Source: Planktothricoides sp. SR001 (GTDB lineage: Bacteria > Cyanobacteriota > Cyanobacteriia > Cyanobacteriales > Laspinemataceae). From it: a stretch of DNA of 64,000 bases. The DNA is taken from assembly GCF_001276715.1 (NCBI RefSeq), contig NZ_LIUQ01000001.1, positions 56,829 through 120,828 of the forward strand, written 5' to 3'. Below are positions 10,133-19,877 of this stretch, piece after piece. Each line of letters opens with the position of its first letter. Within the stretch, counting starts at the first letter, position 1. Both the position numbers and the translations under genes were made by a program. The notes below the pieces were generated by a model. That model was not told the DNA's origin and searched no databases. It worked only from the letters and a program-made list of their open reading frames with translations.

Positions 10133-12511
10133 ATGTCTCAAATTAGTCTGAAAAAACTATGTGCCAAGAAAGAAATTATGGAAGTAGTGGATGAGTTAAT
10201 CCAAACTTTAGGAGTCCCAGTGACTTTGAAAGAGTTAGACGGGAAAGTCATTATCGATCGCGGCAATAAATCCGAGCGTTATCAAAAAAATCAATATCAG
10301 ATTACCTGGGAGGGAGAAATCATTGGCTGGGTAGAGGGGGATGAAAAATCTAAAATTATCGCGATACTCTTTGAGTTATTTGCCAGCAAAGAACTAGAGA
10401 AAAAAGCCCTAGCGCAAGAAGTATTAGATAAATACCGTGAACTGACGCTATTCTATAATATTTCTGATAAAATATTAGGGATTATCGAGCCAGAAAAAGT
10501 AGCAAAATTAGTGTTTGAAGAAGCCCGTAAATTTATCAAAGCCACTAATGGCGTGGTGATGTTATTCGATGACAGTACCGGCGAACTGGAGAGCATCGGG
10601 TCGTTTGATTCCGACCCAGAATATTCAACGGAATACCGGACGTATCGTCCCTGGAAAAGTGAGGATTTTGTTTATCATGTGGCTACTTCTGGTCGGGGAG
10701 AAATTGTCAATGAAGTGTCATCAGATCCTCGGTTAATTGATAGTCAATTGCTGGTGACTTGTATGATTTGCGTTCCCTTGAAAACCAAAGATAAAATAAT
10801 TGGCGCGATCGCCCTTGGCAACAAAACACCGGTGACATATACCGCAGAAGACCTCAAACTTCTGACCACTTTGGCATCCCAGGCCGCCAGCGCAATTAAT
10901 GCTTTGCTGCACGAAAATAAGCTAAAAGAAAGCCGCAAAGAAGCCCTATTATTTCGGTTAGCTAGTCAAATTAGGTTGTCTTTAGACTCTAATTGTATTT
11001 TAACTATTGCCCTGAAAGAAATCCGCCGGTTATTGCAAATTGATCGCTGTCTATTTATGTGGTATAGACCGGCAAATTGTCCCGCCGAACTATTCACGGA
11101 GCCATCGGGAAAAAAATTGGAAAAATTTAGCGGTTGGCTGGTGGTCAATGAAGCAAGTCAAGCGGATATGCCCAGACTGATTAATCACTATTATGCAGAA
11201 TCGCCAATTGGCAAAATAACCGGCTGGACGAAAGAACTGTTAGCCATGAAAATTCTCCGCATCGATGATATCAATTGTTTAGAAGATAAGGCTATGCGCG
11301 ATTTTTTTCTCGCCCAAGGGTTGCTGTCACTTTTAGCCGTACCACTGGAGACGCGATCGGGAAAAATTGGATTGATTAGTTGTAGCAACTGTCAAACGTT
11401 ACGTCCGTGGAGTGACGATGAAGTGGAACTGCTACAATCCGTAGCCATTCAGTTGGCGATCGCCCTCGATCAAGCCGAACTATACCAACAAAGTCAGACC
11501 GCTAAAGAAATAGCCCAAGCCAAAGCGGAAGAATTGCACAAAGCCCTGGAAGACTTAAAAAAAGCAGAAGTCCAGTTGATTCAAAGTGAAAAAATGTCTA
11601 GCTTAGGTCAAATGGTAGCGGGGGTTGCCCATGAAATTAATAACCCAGTTAATTTTATCCACGGCAATTTAAGCTACCTGCAAGACTATGTAAAAGACTT
11701 ACTGGACTTGGTGGAAATGTATCAGCAGGAATATCCCAGCCCATCATTAGCCATTCAACAGGCGATCGAGGAGATGGATTTGCAATTTTTAGCCGAAGAT
11801 TTACCCCAAATTCTTGGTTCTATGAGAATTGGGACAGAAAGAATTCGGGAAATTGTGCAGACTTTGAGAAATTTCTCTCGTGTGGATGAGGCACAAATGA
11901 AGTCAGTGGATATCCACAGTGGGATTGATTCGACTCTGCTGATTTTGCGCGATCGCCTCAAAGCCAAGCCCGGGCATCCTACCATTGAGGTGATTAAAGA
12001 CTATGGGGATTTGCCGGAAATCGAATGTTATCCGGGTCAACTAAACCAAGTCTTTATGAACCTATTAGCCAACGCCATTGATGCCCTAGAAACTGCCATA
12101 GAAACGAAAGTAATTGGAGAGCGATCGCCGACTATTTGGATTCGCACGGAAGTCAAAAGAGGCGTCCCCAACGAGCAAATTTCTGGCAATGGTCAAGAGC
12201 AATATGGTAATACAGTAATTGTACCGAGTAGCGATCGGGCAATGATTCGGATTATTGACAACGGATCGGGAGTTTCTGAGGCAGTGCAACGGCGGTTATT
12301 TGACCCTTTTTTCACCACCAAACCCGTGGGCAAAGGCACTGGCTTAGGACTTTCAATTAGTTATCAGATTGTGGTAGAAAAACATCATGGCACATTAGAT
12401 TGTATTTCCACTCTTGGTAAAGGCAGCGAGTTTGTGATTTCTTTACCCCTGCGACAAAGCCTGCAAGGGCAAACTAGGGAGCGATCTCCGCAAGCATCGT
12501 TAAAAACATAA
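10133..12511 (+). CDS. Double-GAF sensor histidine kinase 2
   Basis: 792 residues, soluble. It is a paralogue of the kinase at 7831, with the same N-terminal module (opening 'SLKKLC' against 'NLKKLC') and a first GAF domain (about 105-260), but with a second GAF domain inserted (about 275-455). The H-box is 'VAHEINNPVNF' (His near 500). The HATPase has 'NLLANAIDA', 'DNGSGVS', 'DPFFTTKPVGKGTGLGLS'. ATG at 10133 has an AGAGG ribosome-binding site. The two kinases are nearly identical around the H-box and the G2 region, which points to local duplication. GAF ligands cannot be told from sequence; the phytochrome-type chromophore Cys was not seen. Confidence 0.93.
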   Translation: MSQISLKKLCAKKEIMEVVDELIQTLGVPVTLKELDGKVIIDRGNKSERYQKNQYQITWEGEIIGWVEGDEKSKIIAILFELFASKELEKKALAQEVLDKYRELTLFYNISDKILGIIEPEKVAKLVFEEARKFIKATNGVVMLFDDSTGELESIGSFDSDPEYSTEYRTYRPWKSEDFVYHVATSGRGEIVNEVSSDPRLIDSQLLVTCMICVPLKTKDKIIGAIALGNKTPVTYTAEDLKLLTTLASQAASAINALLHENKLKESRKEALLFRLASQIRLSLDSNCILTIALKEIRRLLQIDRCLFMWYRPANCPAELFTEPSGKKLEKFSGWLVVNEASQADMPRLINHYYAESPIGKITGWTKELLAMKILRIDDINCLEDKAMRDFFLAQGLLSLLAVPLETRSGKIGLISCSNCQTLRPWSDDEVELLQSVAIQLAIALDQAELYQQSQTAKEIAQAKAEELHKALEDLKKAEVQLIQSEKMSSLGQMVAGVAHEINNPVNFIHGNLSYLQDYVKDLLDLVEMYQQEYPSPSLAIQQAIEEMDLQFLAEDLPQILGSMRIGTERIREIVQTLRNFSRVDEAQMKSVDIHSGIDSTLLILRDRLKAKPGHPTIEVIKDYGDLPEIECYPGQLNQVFMNLLANAIDALETAIETKVIGERSPTIWIRTEVKRGVPNEQISGNGQEQYGNTVIVPSSDRAMIRIIDNGSGVSEAVQRRLFDPFFTTKPVGKGTGLGLSISYQIVVEKHHGTLDCISTLGKGSEFVISLPLRQSLQGQTRERSPQASLKT

Positions 12512-12591
12512 TTTTATTTTCATTTATTTTCAGGGATGCCATCTATTAATCACTTATAATCACTTGAAAAATTCAATCAGGAGAAGAAAAA

Positions 12592-15500
12592 ATGACTCTG
12601 ACCCTCAAAGGATATCAAATCACTGAAAAAATTCACCAAGGAATCAACACAAAAATCTATCGGGGAATTCGCTTTGCCGACCAAAAGCCAGTGATTATAA
12701 AAATGTTGGTGGCAGATTATCCCACCCTGGAAGAATTAACTCAATTCAGAAATGAATATGAACTGAGTAAAAATATTCAAGAAATTCCCGGCATTGTCAC
12801 CCCCATAGAATTACTAAATTACCAAAATGGAATGGCGCTAATTTTAAATGACATGGGCGGGATTTCTCTGAAACAATATCTAGAACAAAAATCAGCCCAA
12901 TCTAGCCAAATTTCTGGCTTAAGCTATTCTGGCTTAAGCTTAAAAGAATTTTTCTCTATTGCCATTCAACTTGCTACTACTCTGGGGGAACTACACCAAA
13001 GGCAAATTGTCCACAAAGATATCAAACCGCAAAACATCATTATTAACCCGGAAAATGGGTCAGTCAAAATCACCGATTTCAGCATTGCTTCTCGCCTCAG
13101 CGAAGAAATTGCCACGGTGAGTAATCCCGACCAATTAGAAGGCACTCTAGCCTATATGTCCCCGGAACAAACCGGCAGAATGAATCGCACCTTAGATTAT
13201 CGCAGTGATTATTATTCTCTGGGAGTTACTTTTTATGAAATGCTCGCTGGCTGCCTGCCTTTTGAATCAGACGACCCCCTAGAATTAATTCACTGTCATA
13301 TTGCCAAAAAACCGCCCAAATTAAGTCAGTTTAATCCAGAAATTCCCCCAGCCATAGAAGGCTTAGTGCTGAAACTAATGGCCAAAGCTGCGGAAGACCG
13401 TTATCGCAGTGCCAACGGGCTAATGTATGACTTACAAACCTGTTGCCAACAGTTAGAAACAACCGGAACTGTTAACCTAATTCCGGGAGAAAGCGATCGC
13501 GCCGGTCAATTATTAATTGCCCAAAGACTCTATGGTCGAGATGCGGAAGTCACTCAACTAATGGAAACCTTCGACCGTGTTGCCAACCCCCCCGAACCTG
13601 GGCAAGCAGGGACAGAAATGATCCTCGTCTCTGGATATTCGGGAATTGGCAAAACCGCCTTAGTCTCAGAAGTACACAAACCCATCGTTAAAAGTCGGGG
13701 TTATTTTATCAGTGGCAAATTCGACCAGTATAAACGAAACATTCCTTATAGTTCTCTAATTCAAGCCTTTGCCGAACTAATTCGCCAACTGCTAACCGAA
13801 CCAGAAAGCGCCATTCAAACTTGGAAAAAACAACTATTAAATGCCCTAGGAAGCAACGGCCAAGTGATTTGTGATGTGATTCCCGAAGTCGCCCTAATTA
13901 TTGGCGAACAACCAGAAGTGCCCTCCCTCGGCCACACGGAATCCCAAAACCGTTTTAACCGGGTATTTCAGCAATTTATGGGCGTGTTTACCACCAAACA
14001 ACACCCCCTAGTAATTTTCCTCGACGACTTACAATGGGCAGACAGTGCTTCATTAAAATTAATCCACCTATTGCTGACTAATTCAGATAACAAATACCTG
14101 CTATTTATTGGCGCTTATCGTGACAATGAAGTCAGTCCCACTCATCCCACAATTCAAACCATAGAAAAAATTGCCGCTGCTGGAACTCCGGTAAATAATA
14201 TCCTTTTAAAGCCATTGGAACTTCACCAGGTTTGCGCCTTCCTTGCCGATACCCTAACCAACAGTGCGGGAACCGAAGAATTAGCGGAATTACTGACTCA
14301 CAAAACCCAGGGCAACCCATTTTTCTTAACCCAACTGCTGAAAACTTTATATGCAGAATCCTTGTTAGTCTATGACTATAGCCAAGGCTCATGGCAGTGG
14401 AATATCCAGGAAATTCAAGCCCTAGGCATCACCGATTATAATGTGGTAGAACTGATTGCCAGAAATCTGCAAAAACTTCCGGCATCTACCCAGGAAGTCT
14501 TAAAAATAGCCGCTTGTATTGGCCACCAATTTAATTTAGAAGTGCTGGGAATTGTGGCGGAAAAATCGCAGACAGCAACCGCAGGAGATTTATGGGCATC
14601 CTTACAATCCGGGTTAATTTTACCCCTGAGTAAAGATTATAAAATTCCTCTGGTATTTGGCAATGATAAGAAAAACGGGCAGCCGCGATCGGATGTGAAG
14701 ATAAATTACAAGTTTTTACATGATCGTGTACAACAAGCCGCCTATTCTTTGATTCCCGAATCTCAGAAAAAAGCCACCCATCTAAAAATTGGCCAATCCC
14801 TGCTCCGAAATACCAGTGAAGCTGAACGATCAGAGCATATCTTTGCCCTGGTCAACCAACTGAATTATGGAATTGATTTACTCAAAGACCAAAGGGAAAA
14901 AGATGAACTGGCTTATTTAAATCTTTTAGCGGGGAAAAAAGCCAAAGAAGCTACCGCTTATGAAGCGGCTGTCAAGTATTTAAGTTTGGGTATCGATCTA
15001 TTAAGCGAAGATAGTTGGGTCAGTAACTATGACTTGACATTAGCTTTATACACCGAAGCAATGGAAGCGGAATATTTCTATACCAACTTTGACCGGACAG
15101 AAGTTTTAGGGCAAGTGATTTTAGCAAAAGCAAAAACTTTGCTCGATCGCATCAAAGTTTATGAAATTCAGATGCAAATGTATGCGGCGCAACATCAAAT
15201 TATTAAAGCCATTGAGATCGGAATGCAAGCCTTAGACACCATGGGAATTTCTCTGACAAAAATCCCGAAAAATCAGGATAAAATCGTCAAATTGCCCGAC
15301 GTTGAGGAATTAGAGACTTTTCCAGAAATGACCGATCCATATCAACTAGCTGCTTTGCGGATTTTAATGAATTTATTAGCGCCAGCTTTGCACACAAAAT
15401 CTGATATATTTCCTCAGCTAGTGTTGACAATGGTGCATCTTGGTTTAGAAAAAGGTCATTCTGCCTTATCCGCTTTTACCTATAGTTGGTATGGCACCAT

Positions 15501-18500
15501 GTTGTGTGGTGCTGGGGAACTGGAAACTGGATATTTAGCGGCTCAATTGTCCTTGAAATTGCTAGAACAATTTCATGCGACTTCCCTAAAATGTCAAGTG
15601 TATAATATGGTTTATGCTTTTATTCTGCACTGGAAACAGCCCGTCAAAGATACCATTAATGCTTTCATTGATGGGATGCAAAGTGGTTTAGAAATGGGCG
15701 ATCTGGAATATGCCAGCTATTGTGCTTGTAAGTATTGCAGTTACTTATTTTTAAGTGGGGAATATTTGATTTCTGTAGCCGCCGAACAAGCGAAATACAT
15801 GAAATTACTGCGAAAACTGAAATATGAGATTTCTCTCAATGATGGCAGTATTTGGACTCAATTAACGGCAAATTTACAAGGGCGGGCTACTGATAAATAT
15901 CGGTTGATTGGGGAAACTTTTGATGAAGCGATCGCCTTACCTCGGTTGCAAGCTGCTAACGATAACTGGTCTTTATTCAACTTCCATCTAGCCAAAACCA
16001 TTTTGCTTTACATACATAAAGACCATCGCGGGGCGCTGCATCATGGGTTAATGGCAGTCGATTTTGTCGGTGCAGTGAGTGGGGCTTTGACCATGACCGC
16101 TCATAATTTTTACTATTCTTTAGTGCTGCTCAAAAATTATCCCAATGCCCTGGAAGAAAAACAAATCGAATACCTAAAACAAGTAGAAATCAACCAACAA
16201 AAATTACAGCAATGGGCGAACCATGCGCCGATGAATTTTCAGCATAAATATGACCTGGTAGCCGCAGAAAAAGCGCGAGTCTTGGGGCAAAACTTAGCAG
16301 CAATGGAACTATACGATCGCGCCATTTCTGGAGCGAAAGAAAACGAATATCTCCAGGAAGAAGCCCTAGCCAACGAACTAGCCGCCGAATTTTATCTATC
16401 TTTAGGACGAGAAAAAATCGGCAAAACCTATATCACCGATGCCTACTACACTTATGCCAAATGGGGCGCTGTAGCCAAAGTCCAAGACTTAGAAAGCGCA
16501 TATCCTCAATTATTAGAGCAAATTAAACAACAGGCAGGAAACAAAACTCTGGCTGATAAATCCACTCAAACCACCATTGTCAAAACCACCCTAGGCAATA
16601 CCGGCGCCCTGGACTTAGCCACCGTAATGAAAGCCTCCCTAGCCATTTCCAGTGAAATTGTTTTGGATAAATTACTCGGCCAATTAATCAACATTCTCCT
16701 AGAAAATGCCGGTGCCGAAAAAGCATTTTTATTCTTAAAAGAAAAAGCAGGATTAGGACTTGCGGCTAGTACCCAAGTCAACCAAGAGGCGATCGTCTAT
16801 CCTACACCCTACACCCTACACCCTACACCCTACACCCTACACCCTACACCCCCGAATACAGATTTGCCCCTGGGAGTGATCAACTATGTGCAACGAACGG
16901 GCAACCATCTGATGCTGGCTGATGCCCAAACCCAAGGTGTCTTTACCAATGACCCTTATATCACCCGGCATCAAGTCAAATCCTTGTTATGTGCGCCCAT
17001 TATTAAAGGGTCAAAATTAGTGGGCATTATCTATTTAGAAAATAACCTCACCACTGGGGCATTTACCAGCGATCGGCTGAAATTCTTACAACTGCTATCA
17101 GGACAAGCGGCTATCTCCTTAGAACTTGCCCGTTCCGTCAACGAAGTGCAAAACACCTTAGCCTATCTCAAAAGCATCCTCAACAACATTGCCGATGGCT
17201 TATTAGTCACCGATCGAACGGGTCGGATCACTCAATATAATCCCGCCCTATGCCATTTGTTTGGTTTAGCTTCATCTGCCTCCCTGGGAAGCCAATATTG
17301 CCACGAAGCATTAACCGTAGAAATTGGCACTTTGGTGACGCAAACCTTAAGCAAACCACAAGAAGTTTTGAGTGCAGAAATTAACCTAACTCCTGGGCGA
17401 ATTGGTGGGGCAGTAGCCACCGCCATTACCACAGACAAATCCCCTGAAGTGATTGGTTGTGCCATCATCATCCGGGATATCACGGCGGAAAAAGAAATCG
17501 ATCGCATGAAAACCGACTTTATCTCCACCGTCTCCCATGAACTCCGCACCCCATTAACCTCCGTGGTGGGATTTGCCAAAATTATCCATAAAAAGCTCAC
17601 GGAACAAATCACTCCCGCCTTAGTTTCAGCGGACAAAAAAACAGTGCGATCTGTGCAACAAATTGGCGACAATATTAATATTATCATTTCCGAAGGGGAA
17701 CGGCTGACCAACCTAATTAATGATGTGCTCGATATTGCCAAAATGGAAGCGGGTAAAATTGAATGGGTAATGCAGCCAGTCAACTTGGGCGAAATCATCG
17801 ATCGCGCCGTCAATGCCACCTCTTGTCTATGGCAAACTTCTGGACTACAGCTAATTAAACAAGTCCCCCATGAACTGCCAAAGGTCAAGGGCGATCCAGC
17901 CCGCTTACTTCAAGTGCTAATTAATCTAATTTCCAATGCGGTTAAATTCACCAACCAAGGTTCAATTACCATCACCGCCGCACAGCAATTTTCCCCAGAG
18001 GGAGGGGCGCAAATTATCGTTAGCGTCATTGATACGGGAATTGGCATTGCCCCGGAAAACCGGGAAAAAGTGTTTGAAAAATTCAAACAAGTCGGTGAAG
18101 TAATGACCGACAAACCCCAGGGAACTGGACTGGGACTGCCCATTTGCCAACAAATTATCGAACACCATGAAGGTCGCATTTGGGTGGAAAGCGAGTTAGC
18201 AGTTGGCAGTAATTTCTCCTTTGCCTTACCCTTAAACTCTTCTAATATTCAGGGAACAGAAAATCTAAACTTCGATACTCTCGTGCGACAATTAAAACAA
18301 AGTATTGTACCCAAGTCTTCGGAATCTACGGAAGAGCAAAAAACCATTCTGGTAGTAGATGACGAACCTTCCATTCGCTCGCTTCTGCGACAACAATTAG
18401 AAGACCAAGGGTATATCGTCAAAGAAGCTGCGGATGGCATGGAGGCGATATCCCAAGTCAAACAAGTGCCCCCGGATTTGATTATTTTAGATGTAATGAT

Positions 18501-18957
18501 GCCTGCGATCAACGGCTTTGATGTAGCGGCGGTACTGAAAAATAATCCCACCACAATGGATATCCCGATTATCATCTTATCCATCGTGGAAGATAAACAA
18601 CGGGGCTGGAAACTGGGGGTTGACCGTTACCTCACCAAACCCATTGATAGCGAAAAACTGTTGAAAAATATTGAGGTGCTAATTTCTCGCGGCAGTTCCC
18701 CTAAGAAAGTCATGGTAGTGGATCAAGATGTGTCCGCGATTAAGACCCTAACTGAGGTATTGCAAGCCAAAGGATATAGTGTGGTTGAAGCCTTGTCCGG
18801 TTCAGAATGTATTCAGAAAGCCTTAGCTGAAAAACCTGATATGATTATTGTGGATTCTCTTCTGTCACAGCAGCATGATTTGGTCAAAACTTTGCGCTTT
18901 GAAAAAGGGCTGGAAAACGTTTTATTTGTCTTGTTAGCTGACCGGCAAGAAGATTAA
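12592..18957 (+). CDS. Hybrid Ser/Thr kinase - ATPase - histidine kinase - receiver protein
   Basis: 2121 residues, a giant signalling protein type common in filamentous cyanobacteria. Order: Ser/Thr kinase (about 8-275; 'HKDIKPQN' catalytic loop, DFS in place of DFG); AAA/STAND-like ATPase with P-loop 'SGYSGIGKT' (about 348) and Walker B 'LVIFLDDLQWAD'; a long helical TPR-like region (about 700-1340); GAF (about 1355-1520); PAS (about 1521-1640); histidine kinase with 'VSHELRTPLTS' (His near 1648) and 'GTGLGLPIC'; receiver 1 (about 1917-2035; 'VDDEP', 'LIILDVMMP', 'YLTKP'). A second receiver-like domain (about 2039-2121) keeps 'MIIVDS' but ends before the conserved Lys. A (CCCTACA)n tandem repeat is read in frame inside the GAF domain (residues about 1403-1419). 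ATG has an AGGAGAAG ribosome-binding site, 80 bases after kinase 2, so it may share its transcript. Confidence 0.95.
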   Translation: MTLTLKGYQITEKIHQGINTKIYRGIRFADQKPVIIKMLVADYPTLEELTQFRNEYELSKNIQEIPGIVTPIELLNYQNGMALILNDMGGISLKQYLEQKSAQSSQISGLSYSGLSLKEFFSIAIQLATTLGELHQRQIVHKDIKPQNIIINPENGSVKITDFSIASRLSEEIATVSNPDQLEGTLAYMSPEQTGRMNRTLDYRSDYYSLGVTFYEMLAGCLPFESDDPLELIHCHIAKKPPKLSQFNPEIPPAIEGLVLKLMAKAAEDRYRSANGLMYDLQTCCQQLETTGTVNLIPGESDRAGQLLIAQRLYGRDAEVTQLMETFDRVANPPEPGQAGTEMILVSGYSGIGKTALVSEVHKPIVKSRGYFISGKFDQYKRNIPYSSLIQAFAELIRQLLTEPESAIQTWKKQLLNALGSNGQVICDVIPEVALIIGEQPEVPSLGHTESQNRFNRVFQQFMGVFTTKQHPLVIFLDDLQWADSASLKLIHLLLTNSDNKYLLFIGAYRDNEVSPTHPTIQTIEKIAAAGTPVNNILLKPLELHQVCAFLADTLTNSAGTEELAELLTHKTQGNPFFLTQLLKTLYAESLLVYDYSQGSWQWNIQEIQALGITDYNVVELIARNLQKLPASTQEVLKIAACIGHQFNLEVLGIVAEKSQTATAGDLWASLQSGLILPLSKDYKIPLVFGNDKKNGQPRSDVKINYKFLHDRVQQAAYSLIPESQKKATHLKIGQSLLRNTSEAERSEHIFALVNQLNYGIDLLKDQREKDELAYLNLLAGKKAKEATAYEAAVKYLSLGIDLLSEDSWVSNYDLTLALYTEAMEAEYFYTNFDRTEVLGQVILAKAKTLLDRIKVYEIQMQMYAAQHQIIKAIEIGMQALDTMGISLTKIPKNQDKIVKLPDVEELETFPEMTDPYQLAALRILMNLLAPALHTKSDIFPQLVLTMVHLGLEKGHSALSAFTYSWYGTMLCGAGELETGYLAAQLSLKLLEQFHATSLKCQVYNMVYAFILHWKQPVKDTINAFIDGMQSGLEMGDLEYASYCACKYCSYLFLSGEYLISVAAEQAKYMKLLRKLKYEISLNDGSIWTQLTANLQGRATDKYRLIGETFDEAIALPRLQAANDNWSLFNFHLAKTILLYIHKDHRGALHHGLMAVDFVGAVSGALTMTAHNFYYSLVLLKNYPNALEEKQIEYLKQVEINQQKLQQWANHAPMNFQHKYDLVAAEKARVLGQNLAAMELYDRAISGAKENEYLQEEALANELAAEFYLSLGREKIGKTYITDAYYTYAKWGAVAKVQDLESAYPQLLEQIKQQAGNKTLADKSTQTTIVKTTLGNTGALDLATVMKASLAISSEIVLDKLLGQLINILLENAGAEKAFLFLKEKAGLGLAASTQVNQEAIVYPTPYTLHPTPYTLHPTPPNTDLPLGVINYVQRTGNHLMLADAQTQGVFTNDPYITRHQVKSLLCAPIIKGSKLVGIIYLENNLTTGAFTSDRLKFLQLLSGQAAISLELARSVNEVQNTLAYLKSILNNIADGLLVTDRTGRITQYNPALCHLFGLASSASLGSQYCHEALTVEIGTLVTQTLSKPQEVLSAEINLTPGRIGGAVATAITTDKSPEVIGCAIIIRDITAEKEIDRMKTDFISTVSHELRTPLTSVVGFAKIIHKKLTEQITPALVSADKKTVRSVQQIGDNINIIISEGERLTNLINDVLDIAKMEAGKIEWVMQPVNLGEIIDRAVNATSCLWQTSGLQLIKQVPHELPKVKGDPARLLQVLINLISNAVKFTNQGSITITAAQQFSPEGGAQIIVSVIDTGIGIAPENREKVFEKFKQVGEVMTDKPQGTGLGLPICQQIIEHHEGRIWVESELAVGSNFSFALPLNSSNIQGTENLNFDTLVRQLKQSIVPKSSESTEEQKTILVVDDEPSIRSLLRQQLEDQGYIVKEAADGMEAISQVKQVPPDLIILDVMMPAINGFDVAAVLKNNPTTMDIPIIILSIVEDKQRGWKLGVDRYLTKPIDSEKLLKNIEVLISRGSSPKKVMVVDQDVSAIKTLTEVLQAKGYSVVEALSGSECIQKALAEKPDMIIVDSLLSQQHDLVKTLRFEKGLENVLFVLLADRQED
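16801..16851. repeat. In-frame heptanucleotide repeat (CCTACAC)7 inside a GAF domain
   Basis: Seven perfect copies of the 7-base unit run from 16801 to 16849. Three units make one peptide period, giving repeats of 'LHPTPYT' in the hybrid kinase. The same unit, on the opposite strand, forms intergenic (GGGTGTA)n at 21148-21180. Confidence 0.95.
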
Positions 18958-18958
18958 T

Positions 18959-19083
18959 TCCAGAAACCGGGTTTATCTCGCAAATCTTTGTGTATTCCAG
19001 AAACCGGGTTTCTATCCCAAATCTTTGCCGAAGTACAAGAATTACATAGAAACCCGGTTTTTTTATGTTTATCACCCGGTTTA
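18959..19083. repeat. AGAAACCGGGTTTCT-type repeat cluster, possible terminator
   Basis: Two direct copies of CAGAAACCGGGTTT (18961 and 18998) and inverted copies (AGAAACCCGGTTTTTTT at about 19048, ACCCGGTTTATT at about 19073). The inverted copy followed by seven T could terminate the hybrid kinase transcript. The cluster begins one base after the kinase stop codon, where the last receiver domain is cut short. Confidence 0.85.
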
Positions 19084-19117
19084 TTAACAAAAATAATCTA
19101 AAAAATAGGAAATTCTT

Positions 19118-19492
19118 ATGTCTAAAAAGATATTAATTGTCGATGATGAACCCCATATCAGAATTTTGATTTCGCAAACCCTGGAAGAATTGGAGGATGA
19201 AGGGGTAGAATTGCTAACAGCCACCAATGGGGAAGAAGCATTAGAAATCATTCAACAGGAAAAGCCTGATTTGGTATTTCTTGATGTAATGATGCCAAAA
19301 ATGAACGGTTTTGAAGTTTGTCAAAAGGTGAAAAATGAGTTAGGAATGCCAAATATTTACATTATTATGCTCACCGCCAAAGGCCAAGAGTTTGATAAAC
19401 AAAAAGGCAATGAAGCCGGGGCAGACCTTTACATGACCAAACCTTTTGACCCCGATGAAATTTTGGCAAAAGCAATGGAAGTTTTAGGTTAA
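19118..19492 (+). CDS. Stand-alone response regulator receiver
   Basis: 124 residues, a single CheY-like receiver domain without an output domain. The acidic pocket is 'VDDEP' (Asp9, Asp10), the phospho-acceptor is Asp56 in 'LVFLDVMMP', the switch Thr is Thr86 and the conserved Lys is Lys108 in 'YMTKPF'. ATG at 19118 is preceded by TAGGAA. It is the only free receiver in the cluster and could take phosphate from either receiver-less kinase upstream or from the hybrid; this is an inference from position. Confidence 0.93.
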   Translation: MSKKILIVDDEPHIRILISQTLEELEDEGVELLTATNGEEALEIIQQEKPDLVFLDVMMPKMNGFEVCQKVKNELGMPNIYIIMLTAKGQEFDKQKGNEAGADLYMTKPFDPDEILAKAMEVLG

Positions 19493-19527
19493 TTCCCTCC
19501 AAGAAACAGGCAGAGGTTAGAAACCGT

Positions 19528-19623
19528 CGGGGGTTTTAACCCCCGCCTCATAGCGCAAGTCGGATAAATCCGACTAAAATTATATAATTTAAAATTCCGA
19601 ATTTCAGTCGGTTTTAACCGACT
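19528..19623. repeat. Three small intergenic palindromes
   Basis: CGGGGGTT/AACCCCCG (19528-19545), AGTCGGAT/ATCCGACT (19558-19575) and AGTCGGTT/AACCGACT (19606-19623) are perfect short inverted repeats downstream of the receiver gene. The first could help end transcription, but none is followed by a T-run. Confidence 0.7.
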
Positions 19624-19655
19624 TTAGCTATTAGCCAGGGAAGACGATTCCCCGG

Positions 19656-19792
19656 CGGAATAACGGAATAACCGAATAACGGAATAACGGAATAACGGAA
19701 TAACGGGATAACGGAATAACGGAATAACGGAATAACGGAATAACCGGATAAACGGATAAACGGATAAACGGATAACGGAATAACCAGATAAC
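19656..19792. repeat. Octanucleotide tandem repeat (CGGAATAA)n
   Basis: About 17 copies of an 8-base unit CGGAATAA, drifting to CGGATAAA near the distal end. Open frames across it on either strand are repeat artefacts. Confidence 0.92.
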
Positions 19793-19797
19793 GAAAT

Positions 19798-19874
19798 TCC
19801 CGAAACCGGGTTTCTTTCCCAAATATTTGCCACCAACCAAGAAACCGGGTTTCTTACAAAAGCCGGTTTCTTTA
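19798..19874. repeat. AGAAACCGGGTTTCT-type repeat pair
   Basis: Two copies of GAAACCGGGTTTCTT (19801, 19840) and a partial inverted copy AGCCGGTTTCTTT (19861) fill the space up to the stop codon of the minus-strand miaE gene. Confidence 0.85.
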
Positions 19875-19877
19875 AAC

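Noticed and set aside
17232-17888. 218-residue minus-strand open frame
   Set aside because: It lies wholly within the histidine kinase part of the hybrid kinase, whose conserved motifs are on the plus strand; the translation shows no family features.
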